Below are positions 35,057 to 43,915 of a stretch of 64,000 nucleotides of DNA, one piece after another. The translations under genes were made by a program, and so were the position numbers. The notes under the pieces are model-generated. The model was not told the origin of the DNA. It made no database searches and worked only from the letters and a program-made list of their open reading frames with translations. Position 1 is the first letter of the stretch; every line of letters starts with the position of its first letter. Source of the DNA: Anaerolineales bacterium (GTDB lineage Bacteria; Chloroflexota; Anaerolineae; Anaerolineales; Villigracilaceae); the NCBI GenBank assembly GCA_016934715.1, contig JAFGSI010000007.1:1-64000 (forward strand), read 5' to 3'.

Positions 35057-35920
35057 TCAGCCTCCCGGATAGAAGCACAGGCCGGCCGTTCCCGGGCCGG
35101 TGTGGACCGCCAGGGCCGGCGAGAGCTCGGCGACGAGCGATTCGACCACCTCGACCCGGGCCTCGACGATGCGTTTGAGCCGATCCACCTCCTGGGCCGC
35201 CCCGGCGTGGACATAGGCGATCCTGGCCTTGCCCCTGCCGATCACTTCGGTGACCTTATCCGCCATCGCCTGGTAGGCCTGGCCCCGGCTGCGAGCGATT
35301 CCCAGGGCGGTGATCTCGCCGTCTTCCATGCCGATCAGCGGCTTGATGTTGAGCAGGCTGCCGACCAGGTGCTTGGCCCGCCCGATCCGCCCGCCCATGT
35401 ACAGGTACTTGAGCGTGTCGGCGGTCTGGATCATGTGCGTGATCGGGATCATGTTCCTGACCCGCGCCGCGACCTCGTCCAGTTTCAGCCCGGCCAGGGC
35501 CGCCCGGGCAGCCTCGATCACCATCCAGCCCTGGCACAGCGAGACGTTGCGGGTGTCGATCACCTCGACCCGCAGTTCCGGCCGCTGCTCCATGAGCATC
35601 GACTGGGCCACCGTGGCAGCCTGGTAGGCTCCCGAGCCCCTGGAGGTCATGTGGATGCTGACGATCTCATCGTGACCTTCCCTGGCCAGACTCTCATAGG
35701 CCTCAACGTAGTCGCCCGGCCCCGGGCTGGCCGTGGTCGGCAGGAAGCGGGCTGCCATCAGCCACTGGATGAACTCGTCGCGCTGGATCGTGACCAGGTC
35801 GCGCAGCACCTCCTGGCCGCGGTGGATATAGTAGGCCACCGTGTAGATGTTCAATTCCTTGAGCATCGCCTCGGGCAGGCTGGCGGTGCTGTCGGTCAGT
35901 ACGGCAACTTGTTTTCCCAT
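35057..35920 (-). CDS. DegV-family fatty-acid-binding protein
   Basis: A 287-residue protein: VAVLTDSTASLPEAML at the start, FLPTTASPGPGDYVEAYESL, VSIHMTSRGSGAYQAATVA, VIDTRNVSLCQGWMVIEAAR, YLYMGGRIGRAKHLVGSLLN and IKPLIGMEDGEI. These are the conserved DegV stretches; family members (FakB-like) bind a fatty acid for phosphorylation by FakA. No fakA is nearby. ATG 35920 with GGAGAGGAG upstream. Convergent with korDABC. Confidence 0.9.
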   Translation of the reverse strand: MGKQVAVLTDSTASLPEAMLKELNIYTVAYYIHRGQEVLRDLVTIQRDEFIQWLMAARFLPTTASPGPGDYVEAYESLAREGHDEIVSIHMTSRGSGAYQAATVAQSMLMEQRPELRVEVIDTRNVSLCQGWMVIEAARAALAGLKLDEVAARVRNMIPITHMIQTADTLKYLYMGGRIGRAKHLVGSLLNIKPLIGMEDGEITALGIARSRGQAYQAMADKVTEVIGRGKARIAYVHAGAAQEVDRLKRIVEARVEVVESLVAELSPALAVHTGPGTAGLCFYPGG

Positions 35921-36067
35921 GAAAACGCTCCTCTCCCTGGTACCACTTTCATTTTACGCCGAATCCGGCAGCGATAAATTAAACGAACATGAATATTCGC
36001 TGAAGATCCGCGATGGCCAGGCCCACAGAACCCTTCCCGGGCCCGAACCCCGAACGGGCTTCCATGC

Positions 36068-36073
36068 TATACT
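36068..36073 (+). promoter_or_regulatory. -10 box TATACT
   Basis: TATACT lies 18 nt before the ATG at 36092 and the SD AGGAGA lies between them. No convincing -35 is visible. Confidence 0.4.
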
Positions 36074-36091
36074 CGCCGACAGGAGAAAACG

Positions 36092-36886
36092 ATGACCGAT
36101 CTTCCTCAAGTTGCCTTCTGCGGCCTGCAGGTCACCCGCCTGATCCTGGGGGCCAATCCATTCGGTGGCTACAGCCATCAGAGTGAAGCCCGGGATGCCG
36201 AGATGCGCGCCTACCACACCGTCGAGCGCATCCACGAGACCTGGCAGCGGGCTGAAGCGGCCGGGATCAACACGATCATCACCAACAACGAGACACCCCA
36301 CGTCCTGCAGGCAGTCAGGGAATATCTCGCCGCCGGCGGGGCCCTGCAATGGATCGCCCAGCTCAACTGCCGCAGCCAGCCTGACATGCTGCGGGCCATC
36401 GACGAAGCCCTGGCGATCGGCGCCCAGGCGGTCTACTTCCACGGCTGGCAGATCGACGAGGCCTACCGGGTCCGCGACGAGGCCAGACTCCGCCAGTGGA
36501 GCCAGCACGCCCGCCGGGCCGGGATCCCGGTCGGCGCGGCCGGGCACGCCCCCGAAGCCCACCTGTGGGTCGACAGCCTGGACCTGGTCGACTTCCACTG
36601 CGTGTGCTTCTTCAACTGCGGCAGCCTGCACGCCGGCGGCGGCGAGCACTTCGACCTGCAGGATATCTTCCCCGCCACCGAGGCCATCCGCACGATCCAC
36701 AAACCCTGCATCGGCTACAAGATCATGGGTGCCGGCCGGATCGAGGCCCGCATGGCCTTCGAGTACGCCTTTGCCCGCATCAAGCCCGGCGACGTCGTCA
36801 ACGTCGGCATGCACCGCGGCGACCGGGATGACATGGTCGCCCACAACGCCGCCCTGGTGAGCGAGATCCTGTCGGCAGGGCAGTGA
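36092..36886 (+). CDS. TIM-barrel protein, aldo/keto reductase-like (unknown substrate)
   Basis: A 264-residue protein. Begins VTRLILGANPFGGYSHQSEA, resembling the beta-1 of aldo/keto reductases; later ERIHETWQRAEAAGINTIIT, AIGAQAVYFHGWQIDEAYRV, then KPCIGYKIMGAGRIEARMAF and PGDVVNVGMHRGD. The Tyr/His tetrad of active AKRs is not clearly placed, so it may be a non-redox member. Cys residues cluster in DFHCVCFFNCGSLHAGGGEH. A Shine-Dalgarno AGGAGA precedes the ATG. No partner gene. Confidence 0.6.
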   Translation: MTDLPQVAFCGLQVTRLILGANPFGGYSHQSEARDAEMRAYHTVERIHETWQRAEAAGINTIITNNETPHVLQAVREYLAAGGALQWIAQLNCRSQPDMLRAIDEALAIGAQAVYFHGWQIDEAYRVRDEARLRQWSQHARRAGIPVGAAGHAPEAHLWVDSLDLVDFHCVCFFNCGSLHAGGGEHFDLQDIFPATEAIRTIHKPCIGYKIMGAGRIEARMAFEYAFARIKPGDVVNVGMHRGDRDDMVAHNAALVSEILSAGQ

Positions 36887-36991
36887 AGGCCCGGCCGACC
36901 CGAGGGGGGGAGAGTCAAACCCTGATCGCTGCTTTTCTCCGCGGTGAGCGGGTAGGGAATTTGCAGCAATTTCAGACCCCTCTGCAGGACC

Positions 36992-37020
36992 TTGACGCTA
37001 GCAGGCGTGGGTGATAGACT
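36992..37020 (+). promoter_or_regulatory. Promoter of the leader ORF / GNAT-RIO-APH cassette
   Basis: -35 TTGACG (36992-36997), 17-bp spacer, -10 TAGACT (37015-37020). Predicted +1 near 37027, about 30 nt before the leader ORF. Confidence 0.65.
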
Positions 37021-37057
37021 CTTGGCAACCCTTGAAAGGAAAGGAGGTTCGTTCAAA

Positions 37058-37117
37058 ATGCAAACCATCAAATCGTCCGATGTCGTTGTATTGAGCGCGC
37101 CTCCCGGTATTGTATAG
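37058..37117 (+). CDS. Leader peptide, 19 residues (candidate attenuation leader)
   Basis: ATG 37058 to TAG 37117 encodes MQTIKSSDVVVLSAPPGIV. It has an excellent Shine-Dalgarno (AAAGGAGG, 37040-37047) 10 nt before the ATG and lies just downstream of a good promoter. It is followed by a short hairpin (37120-37136) and a strong intrinsic terminator (37154-37181) before the GNAT gene. Val-rich centre and a C-terminal Ala-Pro-Pro-Gly; PPG is a known hard-to-translate, EF-P-dependent motif. This is the layout of translation-controlled attenuators in front of antibiotic-resistance genes. That this peptide regulates the cassette is inference. Confidence 0.6.
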   Translation: MQTIKSSDVVVLSAPPGIV

Positions 37118-37119
37118 AC

Positions 37120-37136
37120 GCGGACTGTGTGTCCGC
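37120..37136 (+). promoter_or_regulatory. Hairpin directly after the leader ORF
   Basis: GCGGAC-TGTGT-GTCCGC, 6-bp stem starting 3 nt after the leader stop. A ribosome paused at the end of the leader would cover it. Codons 13-15 of the leader include GCGCCT (37097-37102), complementary to AGGCGC (37159-37164) in the terminator stem, a possible alternative pairing. Confidence 0.4.
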
Positions 37137-37153
37137 CCGTCGAATCAAAACCA

Positions 37154-37181
37154 ACCGCAGGCGCCTCCGCCTGCGGTTTTT
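37154..37181 (+). terminator. Intrinsic terminator/attenuator between leader ORF and GNAT gene
   Basis: A perfect 10-bp stem (ACCGCAGGCG / CGCCTGCGGT) with a 4-nt loop, followed by TTTTTGC. A second, weaker hairpin with TTTTTT (37216-37221) follows, so two terminators may act in tandem. Read-through must occur for the downstream genes to be expressed from the leader promoter. Confidence 0.8.
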
Positions 37182-37243
37182 GCTTCCCCCAAGCCGCCGG
37201 CAGCCGTGCCTGTGGTTTTTTGTTTGCAGAAGGACCTTTCAAG

Positions 37244-38200
37244 ATGCACATTCGTGACTTTACACCGGATGATTATCCGGCGATCACCAACATCCACAAT
37301 GCTCTCTGTCCGGCCCGCTCCCGTACCCCGCAAGGCTGGGCCAAAGCCGACGAGCATCGCCACCCGAAATGCAAGTTCCGCCGCTGGGTGGCGGTCGCCG
37401 ACGGTGCTGCCGTCGGGACCGGGGCCTACGACCAGGACATCGGCGATTATGCTCCACACCGTTTCTATGCCGACTTCAAGGTCGCACCCGAGCATCAACG
37501 CCGTGGTATCGGCGCGGCTCTGTACGAGCATGTGATGACGGAATTGCAGCCTTTCGAACCACAGGTTCTGCGCGCCAATGCCTTTGCGGATCGGCCCCAG
37601 GGATTCGAATTCATGCAGCGCCGCGGCTTCTTCGAAGCCTGGCGCGAGACCCCTGTACGGCTCGACCTGGCGGCGGTTGACCTGGCACCCTATGTTGGGC
37701 TGGAAGAGAGATTGGGCCGGGGCGGGATCCGCATCCTGACCCTGGCGAATCTGGCAGGCGATCCCATGCGTGACCGCAAGCTCTACGACCTGTATATGGA
37801 GATCGATCGCACCCTGCCGCGCGAGGAAGCCAGCGAAGTCCAGCCCATGGATTTCGATACCTGGTCGCACACGGCCCTGAATGACGAGATCTCCCTGGAT
37901 GGCTATTTCGTGGCTGTCCTCGGCGATGCCTACATCGGCCTGAAGGAATTGGGCGTGGATCGTTCCACGAACATGCTCTGGGCCGGCTTGATGGGCGTCC
38001 TGCCGGAATACCGCCGGCGGGGCATCGGCATGGCCATGCAGGCCCGGGCCATCGCCTACGCACGCGCCCAAGGATTTTCCACCCTCTCCAGCAGCACCGG
38101 AGCCGTCAACCAGGCCATGCAGCATATTTTTACCCGCCTGGGCTACCTCCGCCTGCCCGTCTGGCACCAATTACAGAAGGATCTCCAAGAAAACATATGA
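37244..38200 (+). CDS. Double-domain GNAT acetyltransferase
   Basis: A 318-residue protein made of two GNAT folds. Domain 1 (1-150): MHIRDFTPDDYPAITNIHNA, acetyl-CoA loop EHQRRGIGAALYEHVM. Domain 2 (160-318): acetyl-CoA loop EYRRRGIGMAMQARAIAYAR, AQGFSTLSSSTGAVNQAMQ. Both pyrophosphate-binding loops (Q/RxxGxG/A) are kept. Similar two-domain GNATs include antibiotic and mycothiol-type acetyltransferases. ATG 37244 with AGAAGGA; the upstream in-frame ATG would read through the terminator. Last 4 nt overlap the RIO-like gene. Confidence 0.85.
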   Translation: MHIRDFTPDDYPAITNIHNALCPARSRTPQGWAKADEHRHPKCKFRRWVAVADGAAVGTGAYDQDIGDYAPHRFYADFKVAPEHQRRGIGAALYEHVMTELQPFEPQVLRANAFADRPQGFEFMQRRGFFEAWRETPVRLDLAAVDLAPYVGLEERLGRGGIRILTLANLAGDPMRDRKLYDLYMEIDRTLPREEASEVQPMDFDTWSHTALNDEISLDGYFVAVLGDAYIGLKELGVDRSTNMLWAGLMGVLPEYRRRGIGMAMQARAIAYARAQGFSTLSSSTGAVNQAMQHIFTRLGYLRLPVWHQLQKDLQENI

Positions 38201-39219
38201 AAGCATCCGACTTTCTGAAAACACTGGAAGAGCTCGAAGATAACGAGCAGATCGAAACATTGATCGACCGGGACAAACGTCGGTCGCCATCCCCGGCGCG
38301 TAACCCGAAGCGCCTGTCATCCGGGGACGCGCAATTCGTCCGTGCCCAGGATGACAGCACGCGCAACTTCGAATTCACGTACAAAGCAGCCCGCTTCGAG
38401 GAGGGCTGGCTGCTCGACTCGCTTGGCTACTTCTACGAGCAGCACTGGATCTCCGATGTGCTGCGCAAGATCAAGGCCGGCAAGGAGGCTTCGGTCTATC
38501 TCTGCCGGGCCGGCGAGCAGGTCGATGCCCCGCTGGTGGCGGCCAAGGTCTACCGGCCGCGCATGCTGCGCAACCTGCGCAAGGATCACATCTACCATGA
38601 AGGGCGTGTTGTCCTGGATGCCGAGGGTCACGAGGTGATCGATGTGCACGCCCTCCAGGCTGTTTTGAACCGAACGAATTTCGGCGAGCAGGTCCGTCAC
38701 CAATCCTGGATCGCGTACGAATATACGACCCTGCAGGTCCTGTTCGATGCCGGCGTGAAAGTCCCCAGGCCTTACGAGAATGCCCAGAATGCCATCCTGA
38801 TGGGTTACCTGGGCGATGAGACACTCGCCGCGCCGACCCTCAATAATGTGTCCCTCGATCCTGGCGAGGCTCGATCCCTTTTCGACCGCTTGCTGACGAA
38901 CATCGATCTCATGCTCGCGCAGGAGCGTGTCCACGGCGACCTCTCGGCGTACAATGTCCTCTACTGGGATGGCGACATTGCCCTGATCGATTTTCCCCAG
39001 GTGGTCTCGCCGACCGGCAATCGCAACGCCTACGCCATTTTCGAGCGCGACATCTGCTGCCTGTGCGAGTATTTCATCGAGCAGGGGCTTCCCCTGCAGC
39101 CGCGCCGCATCGCCGCGGACCTGTGGCGGGCGCACGGATACCGTCTGGGCCCAGACATCCATCCGAGCCTGCTGGATGCCGACGATCCCAAGGATCGCAC
39201 AGCCTGGAATGGAGGTTGA
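38197..39219 (+). CDS. RIO-like atypical protein kinase
   Basis: A 340-residue protein. N-terminal ~60 residues charged and probably flexible. Kinase core: ISDVLRKIKAGKEASVYLCR (P-loop, about 85-103), Lys in LVAAKVYRPRMLR, catalytic loop HGDLSAYNVLYWDG (about 247) and metal-binding IDFPQ (about 264) in place of DFG, all typical of RIO1/RIO-family kinases. The order HGDLS-x-x-N matches RIO rather than APH. In bacteria the substrates of such kinases are unknown. Translationally coupled to GNAT (ATGA) and followed by an APH-like gene. Confidence 0.85.
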   Translation: MKASDFLKTLEELEDNEQIETLIDRDKRRSPSPARNPKRLSSGDAQFVRAQDDSTRNFEFTYKAARFEEGWLLDSLGYFYEQHWISDVLRKIKAGKEASVYLCRAGEQVDAPLVAAKVYRPRMLRNLRKDHIYHEGRVVLDAEGHEVIDVHALQAVLNRTNFGEQVRHQSWIAYEYTTLQVLFDAGVKVPRPYENAQNAILMGYLGDETLAAPTLNNVSLDPGEARSLFDRLLTNIDLMLAQERVHGDLSAYNVLYWDGDIALIDFPQVVSPTGNRNAYAIFERDICCLCEYFIEQGLPLQPRRIAADLWRAHGYRLGPDIHPSLLDADDPKDRTAWNGG

Positions 39220-39220
39220 A

Positions 39221-40288
39221 ATGACACGTCAAGAAGCATTGGATTGCTTTTACACCCATGGCCTGGCCGATGCGGCCCGCCTGTACCGTATTTCACCCGA
39301 GGATCTCACCATCTATCCCGATAGCGTCGGCTGCCAGAACCTGGTCTTCGCATTCCGCCGCGACGCGCGGGAGATGCTCTTGCGGGCCTCTTTCCGCCCG
39401 GATCGACCCATCGAGCAGATGGAGGAGGAAATCCATTTCATCGATCACCTGGCCGATGGCGGCATGCGCGTCTCGCGGGCGGTCCCCTCGGAGAGCGGGA
39501 ACCTGGTCGAGCAGGTGCAGGCCGGGGCGCAGATCTTCGTCCTGGTCGCCTTCGAAAAAGCCCCGGGCATGCGCATGCCTGACAATGGGTATCGCTATCG
39601 TGAAGGCGGGACGGCCGCCGAATATTCACAAAACTGGGGCGGGGCGCTCGGGAAGATGCATGCCCTGACGAAGGGGTACATCCCCCTGCGCCCCGACGTC
39701 CGCCGCCCGACGTGGCTGGAAATGCGCCCGGCCGGCGAGGTCGACCGGATCATCCCCGAGGAGATGCCCCTCGTGCGGGAGAAGTTCAAGGCACTGCTGG
39801 CCGAGGTCAGGCAACTGCCAACACCAGCCAACGCCTACGGCCTGGTCCATGCCGATTTCAACGACGGCAATTTCTGCATCGACTACAGCAACGGCGACAT
39901 CACCGTCTTCGATTTCGATGATTCCTGCTACGGCTGGTTCATGAAAGAGTTGGCGGATGCCTGGGACGGATTCGTGGGATGGTGCGCACGCAAACCAGAT
40001 CCACAGCAACGGCGGGATTCCATGCAGCGTTCCATGGATGGGGTCATGCTGGGATACAGCCGTGAGAATTCGCTCGATCCCGCCTGGCTGGACCGGCTGC
40101 CCTTCTTCCTGAAAGTGATCGAAATGGAAGCCCTGATGTGCCGGCTGGGATACGCGCTCGACAACAATATCCCCCTGGAGGAGGAGGGCGCGGTCAATTA
40201 TCTTGTTCGCTGCATCGAGGAGGACATCCCCTACCTGGGGTTGTACGACCCGATCTTCTCTCCCGAGCAGCCCTTCTCTCTCGACTGA
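39221..40288 (+). CDS. APH-family phosphotransferase
   Basis: A 355-residue protein with the aminoglycoside-phosphotransferase core: catalytic VHADFNDGNF (H-x-D-x4-N, about 209) and metal-binding FDFDDSCYGWF (about 230), with a substrate-binding C-terminal region afterwards. GGAGG at 39211-39215 lies inside the end of the RIO-like gene, and the ATG at 39221 follows its stop by 1 nt. Such enzymes phosphorylate aminoglycosides, macrolides, choline or homoserine; which one cannot be told. It is the last gene of the cassette. Confidence 0.82.
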   Translation: MTRQEALDCFYTHGLADAARLYRISPEDLTIYPDSVGCQNLVFAFRRDAREMLLRASFRPDRPIEQMEEEIHFIDHLADGGMRVSRAVPSESGNLVEQVQAGAQIFVLVAFEKAPGMRMPDNGYRYREGGTAAEYSQNWGGALGKMHALTKGYIPLRPDVRRPTWLEMRPAGEVDRIIPEEMPLVREKFKALLAEVRQLPTPANAYGLVHADFNDGNFCIDYSNGDITVFDFDDSCYGWFMKELADAWDGFVGWCARKPDPQQRRDSMQRSMDGVMLGYSRENSLDPAWLDRLPFFLKVIEMEALMCRLGYALDNNIPLEEEGAVNYLVRCIEEDIPYLGLYDPIFSPEQPFSLD

Positions 40289-40476
40289 GGCGGCGTGCAT
40301 GATGTAACTTCTCAACAATCCGGGGAGGATGGGGGGGGGAAGATCTACCATGACGGGATGGGATCGCGGAATGTCGAGGCCCGCGCCCTCTTTGCTCGCC
40401 TTGGCCGGCCGCCTTTCTGCGTCATGGAGGCATGGCGGCTCAACCGGAACTGCCGGGGTCAACCCGGCCCCAATAG

Positions 40477-41032
<556 letters not shown>

Positions 41033-41038
<6 letters not shown>

Positions 41039-41061
41039 GATTCGAAAATCAGGCATATATT
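41033..41061 (+). promoter_or_regulatory. Promoter of the marR-like gene, -35 supplied by repeat A
   Basis: TTGACA (41033-41038), 17-bp spacer, TATATT (41056-41061). Predicted +1 about 41068, 26 nt before the ATG. Confidence 0.75.
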
Positions 41062-41090
41062 TAGGCCCGCTTAACTATTCAGGAGCCTAA
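41061..41090 (+). promoter_or_regulatory. Candidate MarR operator over start site and ribosome binding site
   Basis: Inverted repeat TTAGGC (41061-41066) and GCCTAA (41085-41090), spanning from the -10 box to the SD (AGGAG, 41081-41085). A dimeric repressor here would block both transcription and its own translation start. Confidence 0.45.
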
Positions 41091-41093
41091 TCT

Positions 41094-41546
41094 ATGCCGA
41101 ACGCTGACCCCTTTACCGATGCCCTGCACGAATGGATCGAGAGCTTCATGCATCACTCGATGCGCAATTTCATTCTCTATGCCAAGGAGAAGGGCCTTTC
41201 CATGTCGCAGATCGGCGCCCTGTTCCACCTCCACCGCATGGGAACCTGCGGCGTCTCCGACATCGGTGATGACCTGGGGGTGACCAGCGCCGCCGCCAGC
41301 CAGATGCTTGAGCGCCTGGTCCAGCAGGAGCTGATCACCCGCTCCGAGGATCCCAACGACCGGCGCGGCAAACAGATCATCCTGACCGACAGGGGCCAGC
41401 AGACCGTCCGCCAGGCCATCCTGGCCCGCCAGCACTGGCTCGACCAGCTGGCCGCCAGCCTGACCCCCGGAGAAAAGCAACAGGTGTTGACCGCCCTGCA
41501 GATCCTGACCGCCAGATCCAGCCAGCTCGGCGACGGCCCCAACTGA
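41094..41546 (+). CDS. MarR-family transcriptional regulator
   Basis: A 150-residue winged-helix protein: LSMSQIGALFHLHRMGTCGV, recognition helix SDIGDDLGVTSAAASQMLER and wing LITRSEDPNDRRGKQIILTD. Likely represses its own gene and the ABC exporter downstream (128-nt gap); ligand probably the exported compound. Its promoter is embedded at the end of the dispersed repeat. Confidence 0.92.
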   Translation: MPNADPFTDALHEWIESFMHHSMRNFILYAKEKGLSMSQIGALFHLHRMGTCGVSDIGDDLGVTSAAASQMLERLVQQELITRSEDPNDRRGKQIILTDRGQQTVRQAILARQHWLDQLAASLTPGEKQQVLTALQILTARSSQLGDGPN

Positions 41547-41674
41547 CCCGCGAGGAACAGGAAAGGTCGGGCCCGATCTGACAGCCTGGGCGGCCGTGCC
41601 GCGCCGTCCCAACCCTGTCTGGCGCCAATTTCAACGCGAAGAAAGCACACAAGTTCACAAGGACATTCCCAACC

Positions 41675-43915
41675 ATGCTGCGTATCTTGAAATACCTGAA
41701 ACCCTATCTGGTCTTGATCCTGCTGTCCATCGGCCTGCTGTTTGTCCAGGCCAATGCCGACCTGGCGCTGCCTGACTACCTGTCCAGGATCGTCAACATC
41801 GGCATCCAGCAGGGCGGTGTGGAAGGCGCCGTCCCGGAAGCCATCCGCCAGGTCCAGATGGACCGCCTGCTGCTCTTCTTGGGCGCCGACGACCGGGCCG
41901 CCGTGCTCGACGCCTACACCCTGGTGGACGACCGTTCGCCGGGCTATGCAGCCTACCGCGAGCAGTATCCCGCCCTGGATGGCGCGGCCGTCTATGTGCG
42001 CAAGCCGCTCTCGCCGGAGGAACTCGAGCGCCTTGGCCCGATCATGGGCAAGGGGCTGGTGGTGACCTCGTTCCTCGAGCAGTTAATGAGCGACCCGGCC
42101 CAGGCGCAGGCCCTGGCCCAGGCCATGGGCTTCGACCTGTCGGCCCTCCCGGCGGGCATGGATCTGTACAGCCTGCTGCAGAACCTCCCTGCCCAACAGA
42201 TGGAGATGCTCAGCGCCCGCATCAACGAGAACTTCGATGCCCTCGGTGAGAGCATGATCGTCCAGATGGCGGTCGGGGCCGTCAAGGCGGAATATGATGC
42301 TCTGGGCATGAATACCGACGCCCTCCAGAGTGCTTACCTCCTGCACACCGGTGGCCAGATGCTGCTGGTGACTTTGCTCTCGGTGGCCTGTACGATCGCC
42401 GTGGCCTATCTGTCGGCCAAGACCGCCGCCGGGCTGGCGCGTGACCTGCGCCGCAAGGTCTTCACCCGGGTCGAGGATTTCTCCAGCGCCGAGTTCGACC
42501 AGTTCTCGACCGCCTCGCTGATCACCCGTTCGACCAACGACATCACCCAGGTCCAGATGGTGGTCATCATGCTCGTGCGGATGGTCTTCTATGCCCCGAT
42601 CATCGGCATCGGCGGGATCATCCGCGCCCTGGGCAAGGACACTTCCATGTGGTGGATCATCGCCCTGGCAGTCGGTATCCTGCTGACCATGATCCTGATC
42701 GTCTACGTGATCGCCCTGCCCAAGTTCAAGAGCATCCAGCGCCTGATCGACCGCCTCAACCTGGTCATGCGCGAGAATCTGTCGGGCATGATGGTCATCC
42801 GGGCCTTCAATCGCCAGGATTTCGAGCTGGAGCGCTTCGACCGGGCCAACCAGGACCTGACCGGCACGATGCTGTTCGTCAACCGCATCATGGTGATCAT
42901 GATGCCGCTGATCATGCTGATCATGAACGGCCTGGCGATCCTGATCATCTGGGTCGGTTCCCACCAGGTGGCGCAGGCCAACATGCAGGTCGGCGACATG
43001 ATGGCCTTCCTGCAGTACGCCATCCAGATCGTCTTCGCCTTCCTGATGATGTCGATCATGTTCATCATCCTGCCGCGCGCCTCGGTATCTGCCGGCCGCA
43101 TCGCCGACGTGCTGGAGACCGAGCCCACGATCAAGGACCCCCAGGAACCGAAGCAGTTCGCCGTGCCCTTCAAGGGGACGATCGAGTTCCGCAAAGTCTC
43201 CTTCCGTTACCCGGGCGCTGATACGGACGTGCTCCATGACATCAATTTCACCATCCAGCCCGGGCAGACGACGGCCTTTATCGGCTCGACCGGCTCGGGC
43301 AAGTCGACACTCGTCAACCTGATCCCGCGCTTCTATGACGTCACCGCCGGCGCCATCCTGGTCAACGGCATGGATGTCCGCCAGGTCAGGCAACACGACC
43401 TGCGGGCCAGGATCGGTTACGTCCCACAGAAGGGCACCCTGTTTTCGGGAACGATCGCGAGCAACCTGCGCTATGCCGACGAGCAGGCCAGCGAAGAGCT
43501 CCTCAAGGAAGCCGCCGGGATCGCCCAGGTCGGCGAGTTCATCGACTCCAGGCCCGAAGGGCTCGAAGCGGAGATCTCCCAGGGTGGGATGAACGTCTCC
43601 GGCGGGCAGAAGCAGCGCCTCGCCATCGCCCGCGCCCTGGTGGCCAGACCGCCGATCTTCATCTTCGACGACAGCTTCTCGGCCCTGGATTTCAAGACGG
43701 ACGCGGCTTTGCGCCGGGCGCTGCAGGAAAAGACCGCCGAAAGTGCCCTGCTGATCGTAACCCAGCGCGTATCGACGATCAAGAACGCCGAACAGATCAT
43801 CGTCCTTGATGAGGGCAAGGTGGTCGGTATGGGAACTCACCAGGCGCTGATGCAGGACTGTGAAACCTATCGCGAAATCGCCCTGTCACAGTTGAGCAAG
43901 GAGGAACTGGCATGA
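41675..43915 (+). CDS. Heterodimeric ABC exporter, subunit 1 (degenerate ATPase site, large extracytoplasmic insert)
   Basis: A 746-residue TM-NBD half-transporter. Between TM1 (about 10-30) and TM2 (about 225-247) is a ~190-residue hydrophilic insert where most exporters have a short loop. NBD: Walker A GSTGSGKST (about 537), signature NVSGGQKQR (about 640), Walker B IFIFDDS with Asp in place of the catalytic Glu. This pairs with the non-canonical signature of subunit 2 to make one degenerate and one active site, as in TM287/288- and BmrCD-type exporters. Probably exports a drug or lipid; regulated by MarR. Overlaps subunit 2 by 4 nt. Confidence 0.92.
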   Translation: MLRILKYLKPYLVLILLSIGLLFVQANADLALPDYLSRIVNIGIQQGGVEGAVPEAIRQVQMDRLLLFLGADDRAAVLDAYTLVDDRSPGYAAYREQYPALDGAAVYVRKPLSPEELERLGPIMGKGLVVTSFLEQLMSDPAQAQALAQAMGFDLSALPAGMDLYSLLQNLPAQQMEMLSARINENFDALGESMIVQMAVGAVKAEYDALGMNTDALQSAYLLHTGGQMLLVTLLSVACTIAVAYLSAKTAAGLARDLRRKVFTRVEDFSSAEFDQFSTASLITRSTNDITQVQMVVIMLVRMVFYAPIIGIGGIIRALGKDTSMWWIIALAVGILLTMILIVYVIALPKFKSIQRLIDRLNLVMRENLSGMMVIRAFNRQDFELERFDRANQDLTGTMLFVNRIMVIMMPLIMLIMNGLAILIIWVGSHQVAQANMQVGDMMAFLQYAIQIVFAFLMMSIMFIILPRASVSAGRIADVLETEPTIKDPQEPKQFAVPFKGTIEFRKVSFRYPGADTDVLHDINFTIQPGQTTAFIGSTGSGKSTLVNLIPRFYDVTAGAILVNGMDVRQVRQHDLRARIGYVPQKGTLFSGTIASNLRYADEQASEELLKEAAGIAQVGEFIDSRPEGLEAEISQGGMNVSGGQKQRLAIARALVARPPIFIFDDSFSALDFKTDAALRRALQEKTAESALLIVTQRVSTIKNAEQIIVLDEGKVVGMGTHQALMQDCETYREIALSQLSKEELA

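Noticed and set aside
42083-43840. 585-codon antisense frame over the ABC exporter
   Set aside because: His/Asp-rich low-complexity shadow of the ABC subunit.
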